A stretch of DNA of 64,000 nucleotides. It comes from Triticum aestivum. Its lineage: Eukaryota; Streptophyta; Magnoliopsida; Poales; Poaceae. Numbering within the stretch: position 1 is the first letter of the stretch; every line of letters starts with the position of its first letter. Shown piece after piece: positions 1 through 11,692 of the stretch. The notes beneath the pieces were generated by a model. That model was not told the DNA's origin. It saw nothing but the letters and a program-made list of their open reading frames with translations, and ran no database searches. The position numbers and the translations under genes are program-made. The stretch spans positions 29,906,618 to 29,970,617 of the forward strand of contig NC_057811.1 of the NCBI RefSeq assembly GCF_018294505.1, given 5' to 3'.

Positions 1-1490
1 CCGGCCACACCCCCATGAGGGGCCCAAAAAATGGCTCCTATCCATCCATGTCATCCCCAAGATCTTTTGGAGCAAAGCCCCAAAAGGTGGCTTTCCATAA
101 AGTAACCATAAAGCTGATTTTCACTATTCACGACGACATTTTTCAGCGTCTGATCGAACTGAAAATATTTATGTGGGCTAAGAACATTTCCAGTACCCAC
201 TAAAATGATTTTCAACGCGTTCTGAAGCAATTCCGGTTTTAGTGATTTTTCTCTGCGAAACGCATCTGAAGTGGCTCCGGCGGCTCCGGAACATTTCCGG
301 TTTTTATCTCAGAAAATTCCAAAAAGCTTCCAGAATGATTCTGGCATCCTCCAAGAATTATAAGGCATGTGCCGAAACCAATTTGACTTAATGGTGTATC
401 CCGAAACAACTTTTCGGTATCATCGAAACTTATCCGATGACCTCTCTCTGCAGTACGATTCCGCTGTCCGAAACTTTTCGGTGTCCGAAACTTTTTCGGT
501 GATTTTCTCTCAAACTCCCAGTCTAGTATTCGGCAGATAGATGACCCTTAAGCGTGTGACCCTATAGGTTTGGTGAAGTATAGACATGACCCGGAACCCC
601 TTCCGATCAATGATCAACATCGGAGCCATGGACACCCATATTGACCCCTATACCCACACGAATAAATATTCGAGTGAACCTCCAGTTGCCGTGTGCTATT
701 CCTGTTGCTTCGCGATATGTTACAAATACCCGAGGTGAGACATGTTGGCATTCCCGTGGATCAACAACTTGTCCACTATGCTAGTTACCTCGTTACCGGT
801 TTTGTTCTCTTTTCTCGTTTTGTGTTCCGGCATCCCCGTGATCAAATCACAAAGTGTCTGGCCAGACGATGATGGACACCGTAACACCGAGAGGGCCCAA
901 GTATATCTCTCCATCGTCGGAGGAGCAAATCCCAATCTCGAGCTATCAAGGTACTTAACATACTTTCCCATGAACCCGTAAGCCGCCGTAATAGCCATCC
1001 AGTTACGGATGACGTTTAACAAACCCCAAAGTTCATGAAGCAAGCATGAAGAAACTCGATACTCTCATGGTCTAAGGAATTATGCAAACATTAACTTACT
1101 CTCATGGTCTAAGGAATTATGCAAACATTAACTATCTCTGTGTTATAAACCATTAACTTGTGACGAATGTATCTCATAGCATAACATCAATTCGGGTCGA
1201 TTCAACACAAATGTCCTTCCTGACATTGTGCCCTCAAAGTTGCTTGGCATAGACATGCCCATGATTGGGAAAACATAATCATCATGCAATACTTGAGCTA
1301 GTCTTAGAGGCATGACTAGGAATACATTTTACCGTTTATTATTCCACACGTGCATATGGGTTCTCCCCAGAGCCTTTATGGATATACGGGCTCGGGAACC
1401 ACAGCAGTTATAGCATGGAACAGAAACATAATTATGAACAAGGAGATAATCAATAACATTTATTATTGCCTCTAGGGCATATCTCCTACA
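1..1490 (-). repeat. LTR (3' LTR in element orientation), partial
   Basis: Near-identical to 7481-8905. I count roughly two dozen substitutions by eye. It also has small extra pieces: a duplicated CGGTGTCCGAAACTTT-type stretch near 470-500 and a tandem copy of about 45 bp at 1060-1130 (TCATGGTCTAAGGAATTATG occurs twice here, once in the other LTR). The right boundary is ..CTCCTACA at 1490, directly before the polypurine tract. Short open frames inside it, such as 742-981, recur in both LTRs and have no recognisable domain. Confidence 0.85.
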
Positions 1491-1510
1491 GACTCCCACT
1501 TGCACTAGAG
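1491..1510 (-). other. polypurine tract of the 1-8905 element
   Basis: On the minus strand this reads CTAGTGCAAGTGGGAGTC immediately before the LTR start. The same GCAAGTGGGAG tract sits before the 3' LTRs of the elements at 42521-42533 and 51198-51212, so the assignment is internally consistent. Confidence 0.8.
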
Positions 1511-4500
1511 ACAATAATCTAGCTTATGCTAATGCACTTCACACCTGTGGCACACCGGTGTAAATATGCTTCGCTTGTGGTATAGCCTGATGTCCAACGG
1601 ATCTAACGACTTCAGTTCCGTGTGTATCTTTGCATGTCCTCACTTTTTCACGTTTTCACAAAATTCATATTTTGTGTGGACTTGTCTTTGTATGTATGTG
1701 AATCACAGGTCGAACCTGGATTCCTCAGACTGAGTTATGGAGCAACTACCTGCAGTAGTGTCCCATTGTCAAAAGCCATCTTGGAACTATACTAAGTTCA
1801 TGAATGAACTATATGATTCAACATCTTCTTTGTCGCTTCTAAAGCGTCAACATACTTAGCCCTTGTTATAGAATTCGCCACAGTAACTAGTTTGAACAAA
1901 TTCCAACTAACTGTGCCACCACATTGTGTGTTACACAAAACCCTTAATTTAAATCGAAAATCGCATGGAGAAAAGATGAAGACTGTATCGATGTAACATT
2001 TTACAACGAACTCTTCATGATCTCTGCTTGCGAGAAAACCATGTCATCAGTGCTTACTCTAGTACTCTGTGACATCTTTCACTGTTGTCCCATGATCAGT
2101 AATTTGATCACTTTGGTATCCATACTCACAACACCTTGGGAGTATCGGACATATCTGGTTGTTTTATATACCATGGAATACATGATTAATCCAAACACAA
2201 AAGTGTGTGGAATCTGCATCATGTATTTTGCTCATCAGTGTATTGGGACACCGAGTCTTGCAACAAACTCTTCCATGTGACTCCGGCAAGAATCACTACC
2301 TGGCGGTTTTAAATGCTAAAAGGTTTTAGCACCTTGTCAATATGTATTCATTGCTTAGCCCTATTAGGTAAATCTATCTCCATAGATCATTATGCCTAAT
2401 ATTGAGGCTATTTAGCCTAAGCACTTCATCAAAAAACTATTTTCAAATGAAGTCCTAATTCGTGTCAAGAAATTTATTTCCAATTAACAATGTGTCAAGC
2501 ACACAAGGTTTTTAGAAATATTATTACGCTCCCACTTACTTTCTTGAATTACAAGCATCTTCGTTACCCATTGATGAAGTCAAACCCCTTTGACCATTTC
2601 ATCAAAGCACGAAGATTCCAACTCCATTTTGCTCTCTTCTGTCCATCGCTGGAACTCTGAAGTTTGCATACCTACTAGCATCCTCTGGATCGACAAATTA
2701 CTTTGGACTATATCATATACAAGTCCTAGCTTTCATTTCCATCAGATGGAAATCCTTTTATCATCCATGTTTCATATCTCATGATTGAAATATGTATTAA
2801 TTGCTAGTTCAACCCGAACCGACTTTAAGCATCGCTACGATGAAAACAACCTCATCGTAGTCAACTCTTGAACTTGTTATTTCAACAAGTCGAGCTTTAT
2901 GGATAAAACATTTTTATCCGTATCAGTTTTAAGTTCCATAAATATTCATTAGACTCTAAGTCTTCCGAAAGGTGTATCAAGGTTTAAATCTTGAATCACT
3001 TATATGGAAACTAACTCGGGTTGTATTGGCATTTAGCCAATTCCGAAGTCAGGGCCCATCAACGCTTCCTTGTGTATCGTAGGTATAATGTTGTCTAACA
3101 ACAATATCTCGTTTGCGCACCTGAGAGGTTTGCACGAGCCTTGCCTACATGGTTCAGCTGCAAGTTCGACCGAAGTTCATACATTTTATTGTAGAGACTT
3201 CCGTATCAGTCGCAGTAGGAAACTCTGGAATAACTTCCAAGGTCTCTTTCCTTTGATCTGATGACGTAGATACTGTTTATCTCGTCGAGTTGCACTATTC
3301 TCCCACTCACCTTTTTGAAAGAACCATTCTCTTTAAAAGCACACCGTTTCGCGGCAAAACTATTTGCCTCGGTATAGTGAGGGAGGAATACCCAACATTT
3401 TGGTATAACCTACAAAGTAGCACTTGTCTGATTTGGATTGTAACCTTTTACACAAGCCCCATATTCCAAATGTTAAGAAAAGATATAACATGGTTGGGCG
3501 TACCATACCATGGCTTCATTTCAACAGACCCGATGTAGCTCTTTTCAGTGTAAAAGCCGCAGTCTCTAAAGCATCACTTTAAAAGGGATAATGGCAAATT
3601 TATTTATGTCATCTTTGACCTTACCATGTCATAAATGGTTTGATTACATCTCCACGGACTTTCCACTTGCAGTGGTGTTCCGGGAGGTGCAAGTTATGAA
3701 ACCCCTTTCACAACTTATCAGACATTCGCTAAACATGTAACTCAAATATTCCTTTGTGCAATCAAATTGCAGAAACATAATTTTCTTGTTACAATAACTT
3801 CTACTTCATTTTTGAAAACCTTTCGAATGATTTCAAAAGATCCAGACTTACGTCTCATCAAGTAAATATCCATATATCTACTTGAGTCATTTCTGAAAGA
3901 TAAATAAATCCACCACTAACAACACTTATCGGACTACACACATCAAATGTATGATCACTAATAAGTTTGTTGTTCGTTCCTTATGGCCTGTGAACGGTAT
4001 TTTAGTCACTTCACTTTTCGGAGGAAAGTTGCAAGTGTCACATGATTCAAAATCAAAAAGACTTCAAAATCCATCATAATGGAATTTTCCATGCGGGTTT
4101 CTCCAATGTGACCAAATGTAGTGCCACACTTGTGTGGTATTCTTTTAGTCTTGCGACATTTAGCGTCAGTGTTATGGATGTATCATATTACCATCAATAT
4201 TCATAACATACGTCCCATCGATGATGGAAGTATGGCCCTTATGTTATTCATAATACTTAACAACAATTGTTGTTTTTATGAACAACTCTTTTGCAACAAA
4301 CATTGTGCAATGGGCTAGAGTGTATGAAACTCTAAAATGAATTATGAAAGTAAACCCAGAGGTATTGTATTATTATCAATATTCATAACATACATCTCAT
4401 TCATAATGAAAGTATGGCCCTTGTGTTATTCATAACATCGAACATAAAAAGTTCTCTTATGAACAACCTTCTTGCAAGATACCTTATGCAATGGGATAGA

Positions 4501-6740
4501 GTTTGTAAAACTCTAAATGAATTATGAAAATAAATACAGACGGCAATACACCGATGGAAGGTATAGTAACATTTACTATGTTCCCTGTGTATACCTTAAC
4601 CTCATTTCTAGCTAGTCTTTCAGGGCATAGTAGTTCTTACATCGAGTTGCAACAGAATGCAATCGAGCGGGCATTTTTGTGATGAACTCACAATACCCAA
4701 GAAGTAGTGATTAACATGTTTAACCATAATTCGCAAGAACTATATCTTTGACCAGCCTTCTATACATCAAAAACTTGTATGACATTCATACATGAGCTGG
4801 ATATTCCAGTCTTGTTTCCTTTTGCCTTTATACTTCTAACAGTTTAACTTTTAGTATTTCTCCTACTCTTAGAAGAAGCACCCAACTTAAGAGTGGCATT
4901 AGCCCCGGACTTCCTAGGCGTGTAAGTCATACTAACACCCTTTGGACACTTCCTTTCTCTTTAAGTTGTTGTTTTATTCACCTTTCATGATATGACAGGC
5001 GTTCTTCTGGATCCCTTTCCCAACAGTCAAATGCATAGTAAACACTTTTACTAATACTTGCAAACAAACATTGCTTTGTTTGTATCTGAAAATAATTTTC
5101 AGTTCCATGAATATCATATAACTATCCCAACTTTCGAAGTTTGGGTTTCATGGAAGCAAACATATTCCACTTGACCGTAACAGAATTCTAGCTTTTGGAT
5201 CGAAGGACGAGAGTCACATGATCCATAGCATTAGCGGGAGGATACGGAAAGCATGCGATAGGACAAAGTCCTTCTCGGCACTTTTGAGGACAATCCTCAT
5301 ATTACGTTACCAATCATAAAGTTTTAACCAGATATTTAATAGCTATTCAATTTTAATAGGGAAGGTGGAAATGCGAGCCATTATTCTACAACTATTATGC
5401 AAACCACACTTAGACAGTGTTCAAAATTAATTGCATTGAGAATTAAACATGTTAATTCAACAGTGCGCTCCCACTCAAATCAATATCTCTCAAAATTGAT
5501 TGTGAGTGATACAAGACCCACATTTCAATTGTCCGCCATTGGTGTAACACCACTGATGACGAAAAATCTCAACCGGTAGGCCAACTTGCCAATCACATAT
5601 CTATGTGACTCTTGTTCATCTTTCGATGCGTGTGTTCCGAGCTCATGACGGTCATGCCTGAACGTCAAGACAACCAAGTGATCTCGCTGCGAGGTCTCAA
5701 CTCACCCGCCTCACACTTCTCTAATCGTTCGTACCCGTGTGACACGGCGCACCCCGAAAAGATAGGTGCCGTGACGGTGCTACACTTGGGAGAACACTAA
5801 CTACTTGGTATTTTTGTGAGAGATCACCCTAATAAAAAGTGACTACCGCGCAATCAAGAAGGGTGCACAATAAGGGATAAACATCTCAGGCAATTCATAA
5901 TAGCATGATATGGTATAGCCCTTTCTGACGGAGAAGTATTTCATTTCTTCGTCTTCAGCATACGCGTCGGTGTTCACCTTCGCGAAGATTGCCACCACCT
6001 TGTCGATGCACCAGATAATATTGCTATCTCCATAGCGTATAAAATTAATGCATTACTTAAGGTTGACACGCAGGTCATTAAAGTGCAATCATATGGCTCC
6101 AGCCATCATGCCGAATCATGACTCGCAGGTCATGTTTATCAATTTTACATCATATAGTCATCTCATACATAATCGAATTAGTATGAGCACTGCTATACCA
6201 CATCACATGCACATCCTGCAAAACCAAGTTAGACGCCTCTAATCGGTCTATGCAAAATTTTATTTTACGTGGCTTCTAAGGTTTTGACTTAAACCGTAGC
6301 TACCAACGTTTTATCATCAAGTATGATTATTCAAGTTGCTACATTAACATCTTGGGGTGTATGAAACACGAGATAATTAAATCTCGAGCCCCATAATAAA
6401 CTTCGTCATACGCATGACCCCTGTGCAGATCATATCTGCAGTGCCCTTTCATCTGTGAATTTCATCTTTCTTTTGACTACGGCAGAACCCAAAGAACTGA
6501 TAGCACTTCCATGATCAATCAGGATCACGGATTGCCAGAACTTTGTCAAATTCCACCATGCTGTCTCGAGATTGAGCAAACGCAAATTCTAGGGAAGCAA
6601 CAAGAACGTCGAGTAACAGATTTCATCTGTCACCCGCATAAATAAATTTCAGCAATAGATCTCATCTACTACCTAAATATATTATGCAATACCCATACAT
6701 CTCCATGTATTCTAGATCGAAACCTGCATCTACGCATAGC
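1511..6740 (-). pseudogene. relic of Copia gag-pol and leader
   Basis: No frame longer than about 90 codons survives. Patches still align to the antisense of Angela-type pol. Bases 2095-2200 match the RT/RNase H region seen at 52140-52250. Bases 2850-2900 match the RT block at 52910-52970. Bases 3655-3720 match the integrase block at 53790-53830. Bases 3790-3920 match 53890-54010. Bases 5600-6240 resemble the untranslated leader. Divergence by eye is far higher than between this element's own LTRs. There is no intact protein, and individual short frames here should not be treated as genes. Confidence 0.7.
4194..4555. repeat. two-copy tandem duplication, period about 181 bp
   Basis: The stretch starting TCAATATTCATAACATAC at 4194 is repeated from 4375. 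Both copies keep the blocks AAGTATGGCCCTT, TATGAACAAC and AAACTCTAAA in the same order, with scattered substitutions. It lies in the decayed interior of the 1-8905 element. No coding content is visible. Confidence 0.75.
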
Positions 6741-6744
6741 ACGT

Positions 6745-6755
6745 CTCTGATACCA
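6745..6755 (-). other. primer-binding site (tRNA-iMet type)
   Basis: On the minus strand it reads TGGTATCAGAG, the standard plant initiator-tRNA-Met complementary start, one base inside the LTR end at 6757. Confidence 0.85.
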
Positions 6756-6756
6756 C

Positions 6757-8905
6757 TGTAGGGTAACGCAGCAGAAAACAAAAATTTTACAACCTACGCA
6801 CCAGCCCAGGACCACTATGGAGACTGCATACATGGTTTGATCTTTTTCGTTACCGACTCGTAGCGCAGCAGGAAGTAGAGTCAATGACGATCGGCGGTGT
6901 AGATCCCCGCAGCTAGGATTTACAACCTCCCAACCGCGAGGATGTAAACCCTCATCTGCTCCTCAGACAGCCCTCCGGGAGGCGGTCGAACAGCCCCCCC
7001 CCCCCCGGACGGTGTCGCGGACAGCCCTTCGGGAGGACCTTCGAAACTCGAACGGTCACTCGGACAGCCCTTCGGGAGGACCTTCAAAACTCGGACGGTC
7101 ACACGGACAGCCCTTCGGGAGGCACTCACGAACTAAGACCGAAACTACGATCTCTCTACAGAGTTGCACACATACGGTGTCATCTATCCGGCAGGGCTTC
7201 GCCGTCCAGAACTAGTTCCTGCCGGAACCCAGACAGCCTTACGGCTCTACGAAACTCTTTTCGTGGGAGGGAGAGAAGAAGCCAGATAATGCATGGCATG
7301 TGTATGAGAGCAAGGGATGAGTGTGGAGGGCTGCCCCTCCACCTCTATTTATAGGAAATCCCAAGGGGGTAGGGTAGTTTCACAAAAAACCCAAAATGCA
7401 CATGAATGAAGTCCTTCCACAAGGACCTAGGAGTGAAACCAATCAACAGGAGGGTCCCCAAGGGGGGATACCCCATGTGGCCGGCCACACCCCCATGAGG
7501 GGCCCAAAAAATGGCTCCTATCCATCCATGTCATCCCCAAGATCTTTTGGAGCAAAGCCCCAAAAGGTGGCTTTCCATAAAGTAACCATAAAGCTGATTT
7601 TCACTATTCACGACGACATTTTTCAGCGTCTGATCGAACTGAAAATATTTATGTGGGCTAAGAACATTTCCAGTACCCACTAAAATGATTTTCAATGCGT
7701 TCCAAAACAATTCCGGTTTTAGTGATTTTCATCTGCGAAACGCATCTGAAGTGGCTCCGGCAGCTCCGGAACATTTCCGGTTTTTATCTCAGAAAATTCC
7801 AAAAAGCTTCCAGAATGATTCTGGCATCCTCCAAGAATTATCAGGCATGTGCCGAAACCAATTTGACTTAATGGTGTATCCCGAAACAACTTTTTGGTAT
7901 CATCGAAACTTATCCGATGACCTCTCTCTGCAGTACGATTCCGCTGTCCGAAACTTTTTTGGTGATTTTCTCTCAGACTCCCTGTCTAGTATTCAGCAGA
8001 TAGATGACCCTTAAGCGTGTGACCCTATAGGTTCGGTGAAGTATAGACATGACCCAGAACCCCTTCCGATCAATGATCAACATCGGAGCCGTGGACACCC
8101 ATATTGACCCCTATACCCACACGAATAAATATTCGAGTGAACCTCCAGTTGCCGTGTGCTATTCCTGTTGCTTCGCGATATCTTACAAATACCCGAGGTG
8201 AGACATGTTGGCTTTCCCGTGGATCAACAACTTGTCCACTATGCTAGTTACCTCGTTACCGGTTTTGTTCTCTTTTCTCGTTTTGTGTTCCGGCATCCCC
8301 GTGATCAAATCACAAAGTGTCTGGCCAGACGATGATGGACACCGTAACACCGAGAGGGCCCGAGTATATCTCTCCATCGTCGGAGGAGCAAATCCCAATC
8401 TCGAGCTATCAAGTTACTTAACATACTTTCCCATGAACCCGTAAGCCGCCGTAATAGCCATCCAGTTACGGATGACGTTTAACAAACCCCAAAGTTCATG
8501 AAGAAACTCGATACTCTCATGGTCTAAGGAATTATGCAAACATTAACTATCTCTGTGTTATAAACCATTAACTTGTGACGAATGTATCTCATAGCATAAC
8601 ATCAATTCGGGTTGATTCAACACAAATGTCCTTCCTGACATTGTGCCCTCAAAGTTGCTTGGCATGGACATGCCCATGATTGGGAAAACATAATCATCAT
8701 GCAATACTTGAGCTAGTCTTAGAGGCACGACTAGGAATACATTTTACCGTTTATTATTCCACACGTGCATATGGGTTCTCCCCAGAGCCTTTATGGATAT
8801 ACGGGCTCGGGAACCACAGCAGTTATAGCATGGAACATAAACATAATTATGAACAAGGAAATAATCAATAACATTTATTATTGCCTCTAGGGCATATCTC
8901 CTACA
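6757..8905 (-). repeat. LTR (5' LTR in element orientation), 2149 bp
   Basis: Complete LTR, from TGTAGGG at 6757 to CTCCTACA at 8905 on the plus strand. A TATA-like box (TATAAATA on the minus strand) lies at 7346-7353. It contains a short minisatellite at 6967-7125 and a C13 homopolymer near 6994-7006. Aligned bases 7481-8905 match the left LTR at roughly 98 percent by eye. Confidence 0.85.
6967..7125. repeat. 43-bp minisatellite inside LTR
   Basis: The word ACAGCCCTTCGGGAGG begins at 7021, 7064 and 7107, with a diverged copy at 6967. The exact units are 43 bp apart and carry CCTTCGAAACTCGAACGGTC-type spacers. Each unit holds the self-complementary core CCCTTCGGG, so a hairpin series is possible. 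It lies in the transcribed (R/U5) side of the LTR as judged from the TATA box. Confidence 0.8.
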
Positions 8906-8910
8906 AGAAC

Positions 8911-9976
8911 CACATGGGGGCTGATGCTAGTCATATGCTGCTGCGGACGTTTCCACTTCTTTCTCGATACTTGTTCCAAAAATTTCATCAAGCCCCAAAT
9001 CAAAACCAGGAGCTCGGCAATATTCATCAAAAAAAACTTGGTGTCCGTACCTCACGCGTTTGAACAGGTGCATCACAAGTTGGTTGTCCGGGTGGCATTC
9101 CTGATTCTGGGGGGACAGTTTTGCTTATGCCTACTCCTATATTCGCAGCCAACTTGCACTTGTCAAACTTGGTGCTTGGAGGCATACACCTTGAAATGAG
9201 GTTGTTGATTTTTTGTGCCTCACTCAACTCAACCGTATGCAGTACTACTGGCTGGTTTCCCTTCTTTGTTGTATCTCTTGCAATCCCCTTTGCTTGGATG
9301 TCCCCAATTGCTTCAGCAGTAACTCCTTGAATAACTTGGGCTACCTGTTGGTGCCGACCATTCAGATCACCAAGTGTTTGCCTTGATGTGAGTGGGGGAT
9401 CTTGCTTTGGTGACAGTGCTGCTTGCTTTCGCACAACATTTGCCTTGGGCTTGATCTGATTTGTCACAGATGGAGAAAAAGTTGCCTGCATATGTTCAAG
9501 TGTTTCCTTTGCTATAATAGGTTGTTTTGCTGATGGGATTCCACCAGGATGGCACAAAGTTGCTTCACTCTTGGCCTGAGTTGCTCCAGTTTCAATGATG
9601 GTTGCCTGCACATTATTTTCTGGTGGTATTTCATCAGCACATACTGCTGCTGCCACATAACCTGAACTGGCTATCTGCTCGGGATGTACAGGTGGAGCAC
9701 CCCCTGAATTGGTTAGCAAGCTCGGCTTAACAAATGTAGGAGTTGCCTTCTGGTTGGTTACAGTTGCTGCATTTTCAGAAGTAGTTGCCTGAGTGGTTGG
9801 TGGCATTTGCATGCTTTCAGACAGTCCTTTAGTCTGTCTTCCATTTGCACATGGTAACTCATCCAGCTCATCACATGTCACTATGGTTAGTGTTTCTATG
9901 AAGGTCACCCTCATCTGTTTCTTTGGTGGTTGTGGTCGACGGGTGCCTGCTACAACAACCTTAAGCATATCTCCTA
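8911..9976 (-). pseudogene. plant-mobile-domain/Ulp1-type transposon gene, downstream half
   Basis: Continuation of the gene at 11693-14920 across the solo LTR. The frame from 9976 to 9027 encodes about 316 residues of low-complexity, QAT/KAT-rich sequence (for example MQATF, VQATI, TQATTS). The frame closes at an eight-base A run (9029-9036, plus strand). Just past it another frame reads DEYCRAPGFDLGLDEIFG, which looks like the natural continuation, so a one-base slip is likely. The rest, where a C-terminal protease would be expected in this gene type, is cut off by the retrotransposon ending at 8905. The family is inferred from overall layout; no catalytic domain is visible. Confidence 0.55.
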
Positions 9977-11692
9977 TGTTGGAAATATGCCCTAGAGGCA
10001 ATAATAAATGGTTATTATTATATTTCTTTGTTCATGGTAATTGTCTATTGTTCATGCTATAATTGTATTGTCCGGAAATCGTAATACATGTGTGAATACA
10101 TAGACCACAACGTGTCCCTGGTAAGCCTCTAGTTGACTAGCTCGTTGATCAACCGATAGTCATGGTTTCCTGACTATGGACATTGGATGTCGTTGATAAC
10201 GGGATCACATCATTAGGAGAATGATGTGATGGACAAGACCCAATCCTAAGCATAGCATAAAAGATCGTGTAGTTTCGTTTGCTGGAGCTTCTCCAATGTC
10301 AAGTATCTTTTCCTTAGACCATGAGATCGTGCAACTTCCGGATACCGTAGAAGTGCTTTGGGTGTGCCAAACGTCACAACGTAACTGGGTGACTATAAAG
10401 TTGCACTACGGGTATCTCCGAAAGTGTCTGTTGGGTTGGCACGGATCGAGACTGGGATTTGTCACTCCGTGTGACGGAGAGGTATCTCTGGGCCCACTCG
10501 GTAATGCATCATCATAATGAGCTCAATGTGACTAAGGCGTTAGTCACGGGATCATGCATTGCGGTACGAGTAAACAGACTTGCCGGTAACGAGATTGAAC
10601 AAGGTATTGGGATACCGACGATCGAATCTCGGGCAAGTAACTTACCGATTGACAAAGGGAATTGTATACGGGATTGATTGAATCCTCGACATTGTGGTTC
10701 ATCCGATGAGATCATCGTGGAACATGTGGGAGCCAACATGGGTATCCAGATCCCGCTGTTGGTTATTGATCGGAGAGGCGTCTCGGTCATGTCTGCATGT
10801 CTCCCGAACCCGTAGGGTCTACACACTTAAGGTTCGGTGACACTAGGGTTGTAGAGATATGAGTATGCGGAAACCCGAAAGTTGTTCGGAGTCCCGGATG
10901 AGATCCTGGACGTCACGAGGAGTTCCGGAATGGTCCGGAGGTGAAGAATTATATATGGGAAGTCCAGTTTCGGCTACCGGGAAAGTGTCGGGGGTTATCG
11001 GTATTGTACCGGGACCACCGGAAGGGTCCCGGGGGTCCACCGGGTGGGGCCACCTATCCCGGAGGGCCCCATGGGCTGAAGAGGGAAGGGAACCAGCCCT
11101 TAGTGGGCTGGGGCGCCCCCCTTGGGCCTCCCCCTGCGCCTAGGGTTGGAAACCCTAGGGGTGGGGGGCGCCCCCCTTTGGCTTGTGGGGGAAGCCACCC
11201 CCTTCCCGCCCCCTTGGCCCCCCCCTTGGAGATCTGATCTCCCAAGGGCTGGCGCCCCCCAGGGGTCCTATAAATAGTGGGGGGAGGGAGGGCAGCAACA
11301 CACCAGCCCCTGGCGCCTCCCTCTCCCCTTGCAACACCTCTCCCTCTCGCAGAAGCTCGACGAAGCCCTGCCGAGACCCGCTACATCCACCACCACGCCG
11401 TCGTGCTGCTGGATCTCCATCAACCTCTCCTTCCCCCTTGCTGGATCAAGAAGGAGGAGACGTCGCTGCACCGTACGTGTGTTGAACGCGGAGGTGCCGT
11501 CCGTTCGGCACTCGGTCATCGGTGATTTGAATCACGGCGAGTACGACTCCGTCATCCACGTTCATTGGAACGCTTCCGCTCGTGATCTACAAGGGTATGT
11601 AGATGCACTCCTTTCCCCTCGTTGCTAGTATACTCCATAGATGCATCTTGGTGAGCGTAGGAAAATTTTAAATTATGCTACGATTCCCAACA
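9977..11692 (+). mobile_element. solo LTR, Angela/BARE-type Copia
   Basis: Starts TGTTGGAAATATGCCC and ends TTCCCAACA, 1716 bp. It is closely similar to the LTRs at 35587-37230 and 42534-44247. It is flanked on both sides by the 5-bp direct repeat TCCTA (9972-9976 and 11693-11697). No interior or second LTR is present, so it is a solo LTR left by LTR-LTR recombination. A TATA box (TATAAATA) lies at 11269-11276. GC-rich open frames within 10843-11628 on both strands are non-genic. It sits inside the reading frame of the minus-strand gene 8911-14920. Confidence 0.95.

Larger units (their letters stand above)
1..8905 (-). mobile_element. LTR retrotransposon, Copia (Angela-like), decayed interior, left end outside window
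   Basis: Two direct repeats, 1-1490 and 6757-8905, flank an interior of about 5.3 kb. Base 1 aligns with base 7481, so the left LTR is cut by the window edge. Read on the minus strand the LTR starts TGTAGGAGATATGCCC and ends CCCTACA. A tRNA-Met-type primer site lies beside the right LTR and a polypurine tract beside the left one, which fixes the minus orientation. The interior matches the pol genes of the better preserved Angela-type elements at 35.6-44.2 kb and 49.5-58.5 kb only patchily, with no long frame. The flank 8906-8910 (AGAAC) should be one half of the target duplication; the other half lies outside the window. It interrupts the 3' part of the gene at 8911-14920. Confidence 0.85.

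Noticed and set aside
742..981. Open frame present in two copies (also 8205-8444), which could look like a conserved small gene
   Set aside because: Both copies are the two LTRs of one element, so conservation reflects recent LTR identity, not selection. There is no domain or start context.
6740..6760. Possible tRNA-Met gene fragment
   Set aside because: Only the terminal match of a retrotransposon primer-binding site is present; no tRNA body or cloverleaf.
10843..11628. Several overlapping open frames on both strands in GC-rich DNA
   Set aside because: They lie inside the solo LTR, recur in the same form in the LTRs at 36387-37165 and 43399-44182, and have low-complexity Gly/Pro content. 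They are base-composition artefacts.
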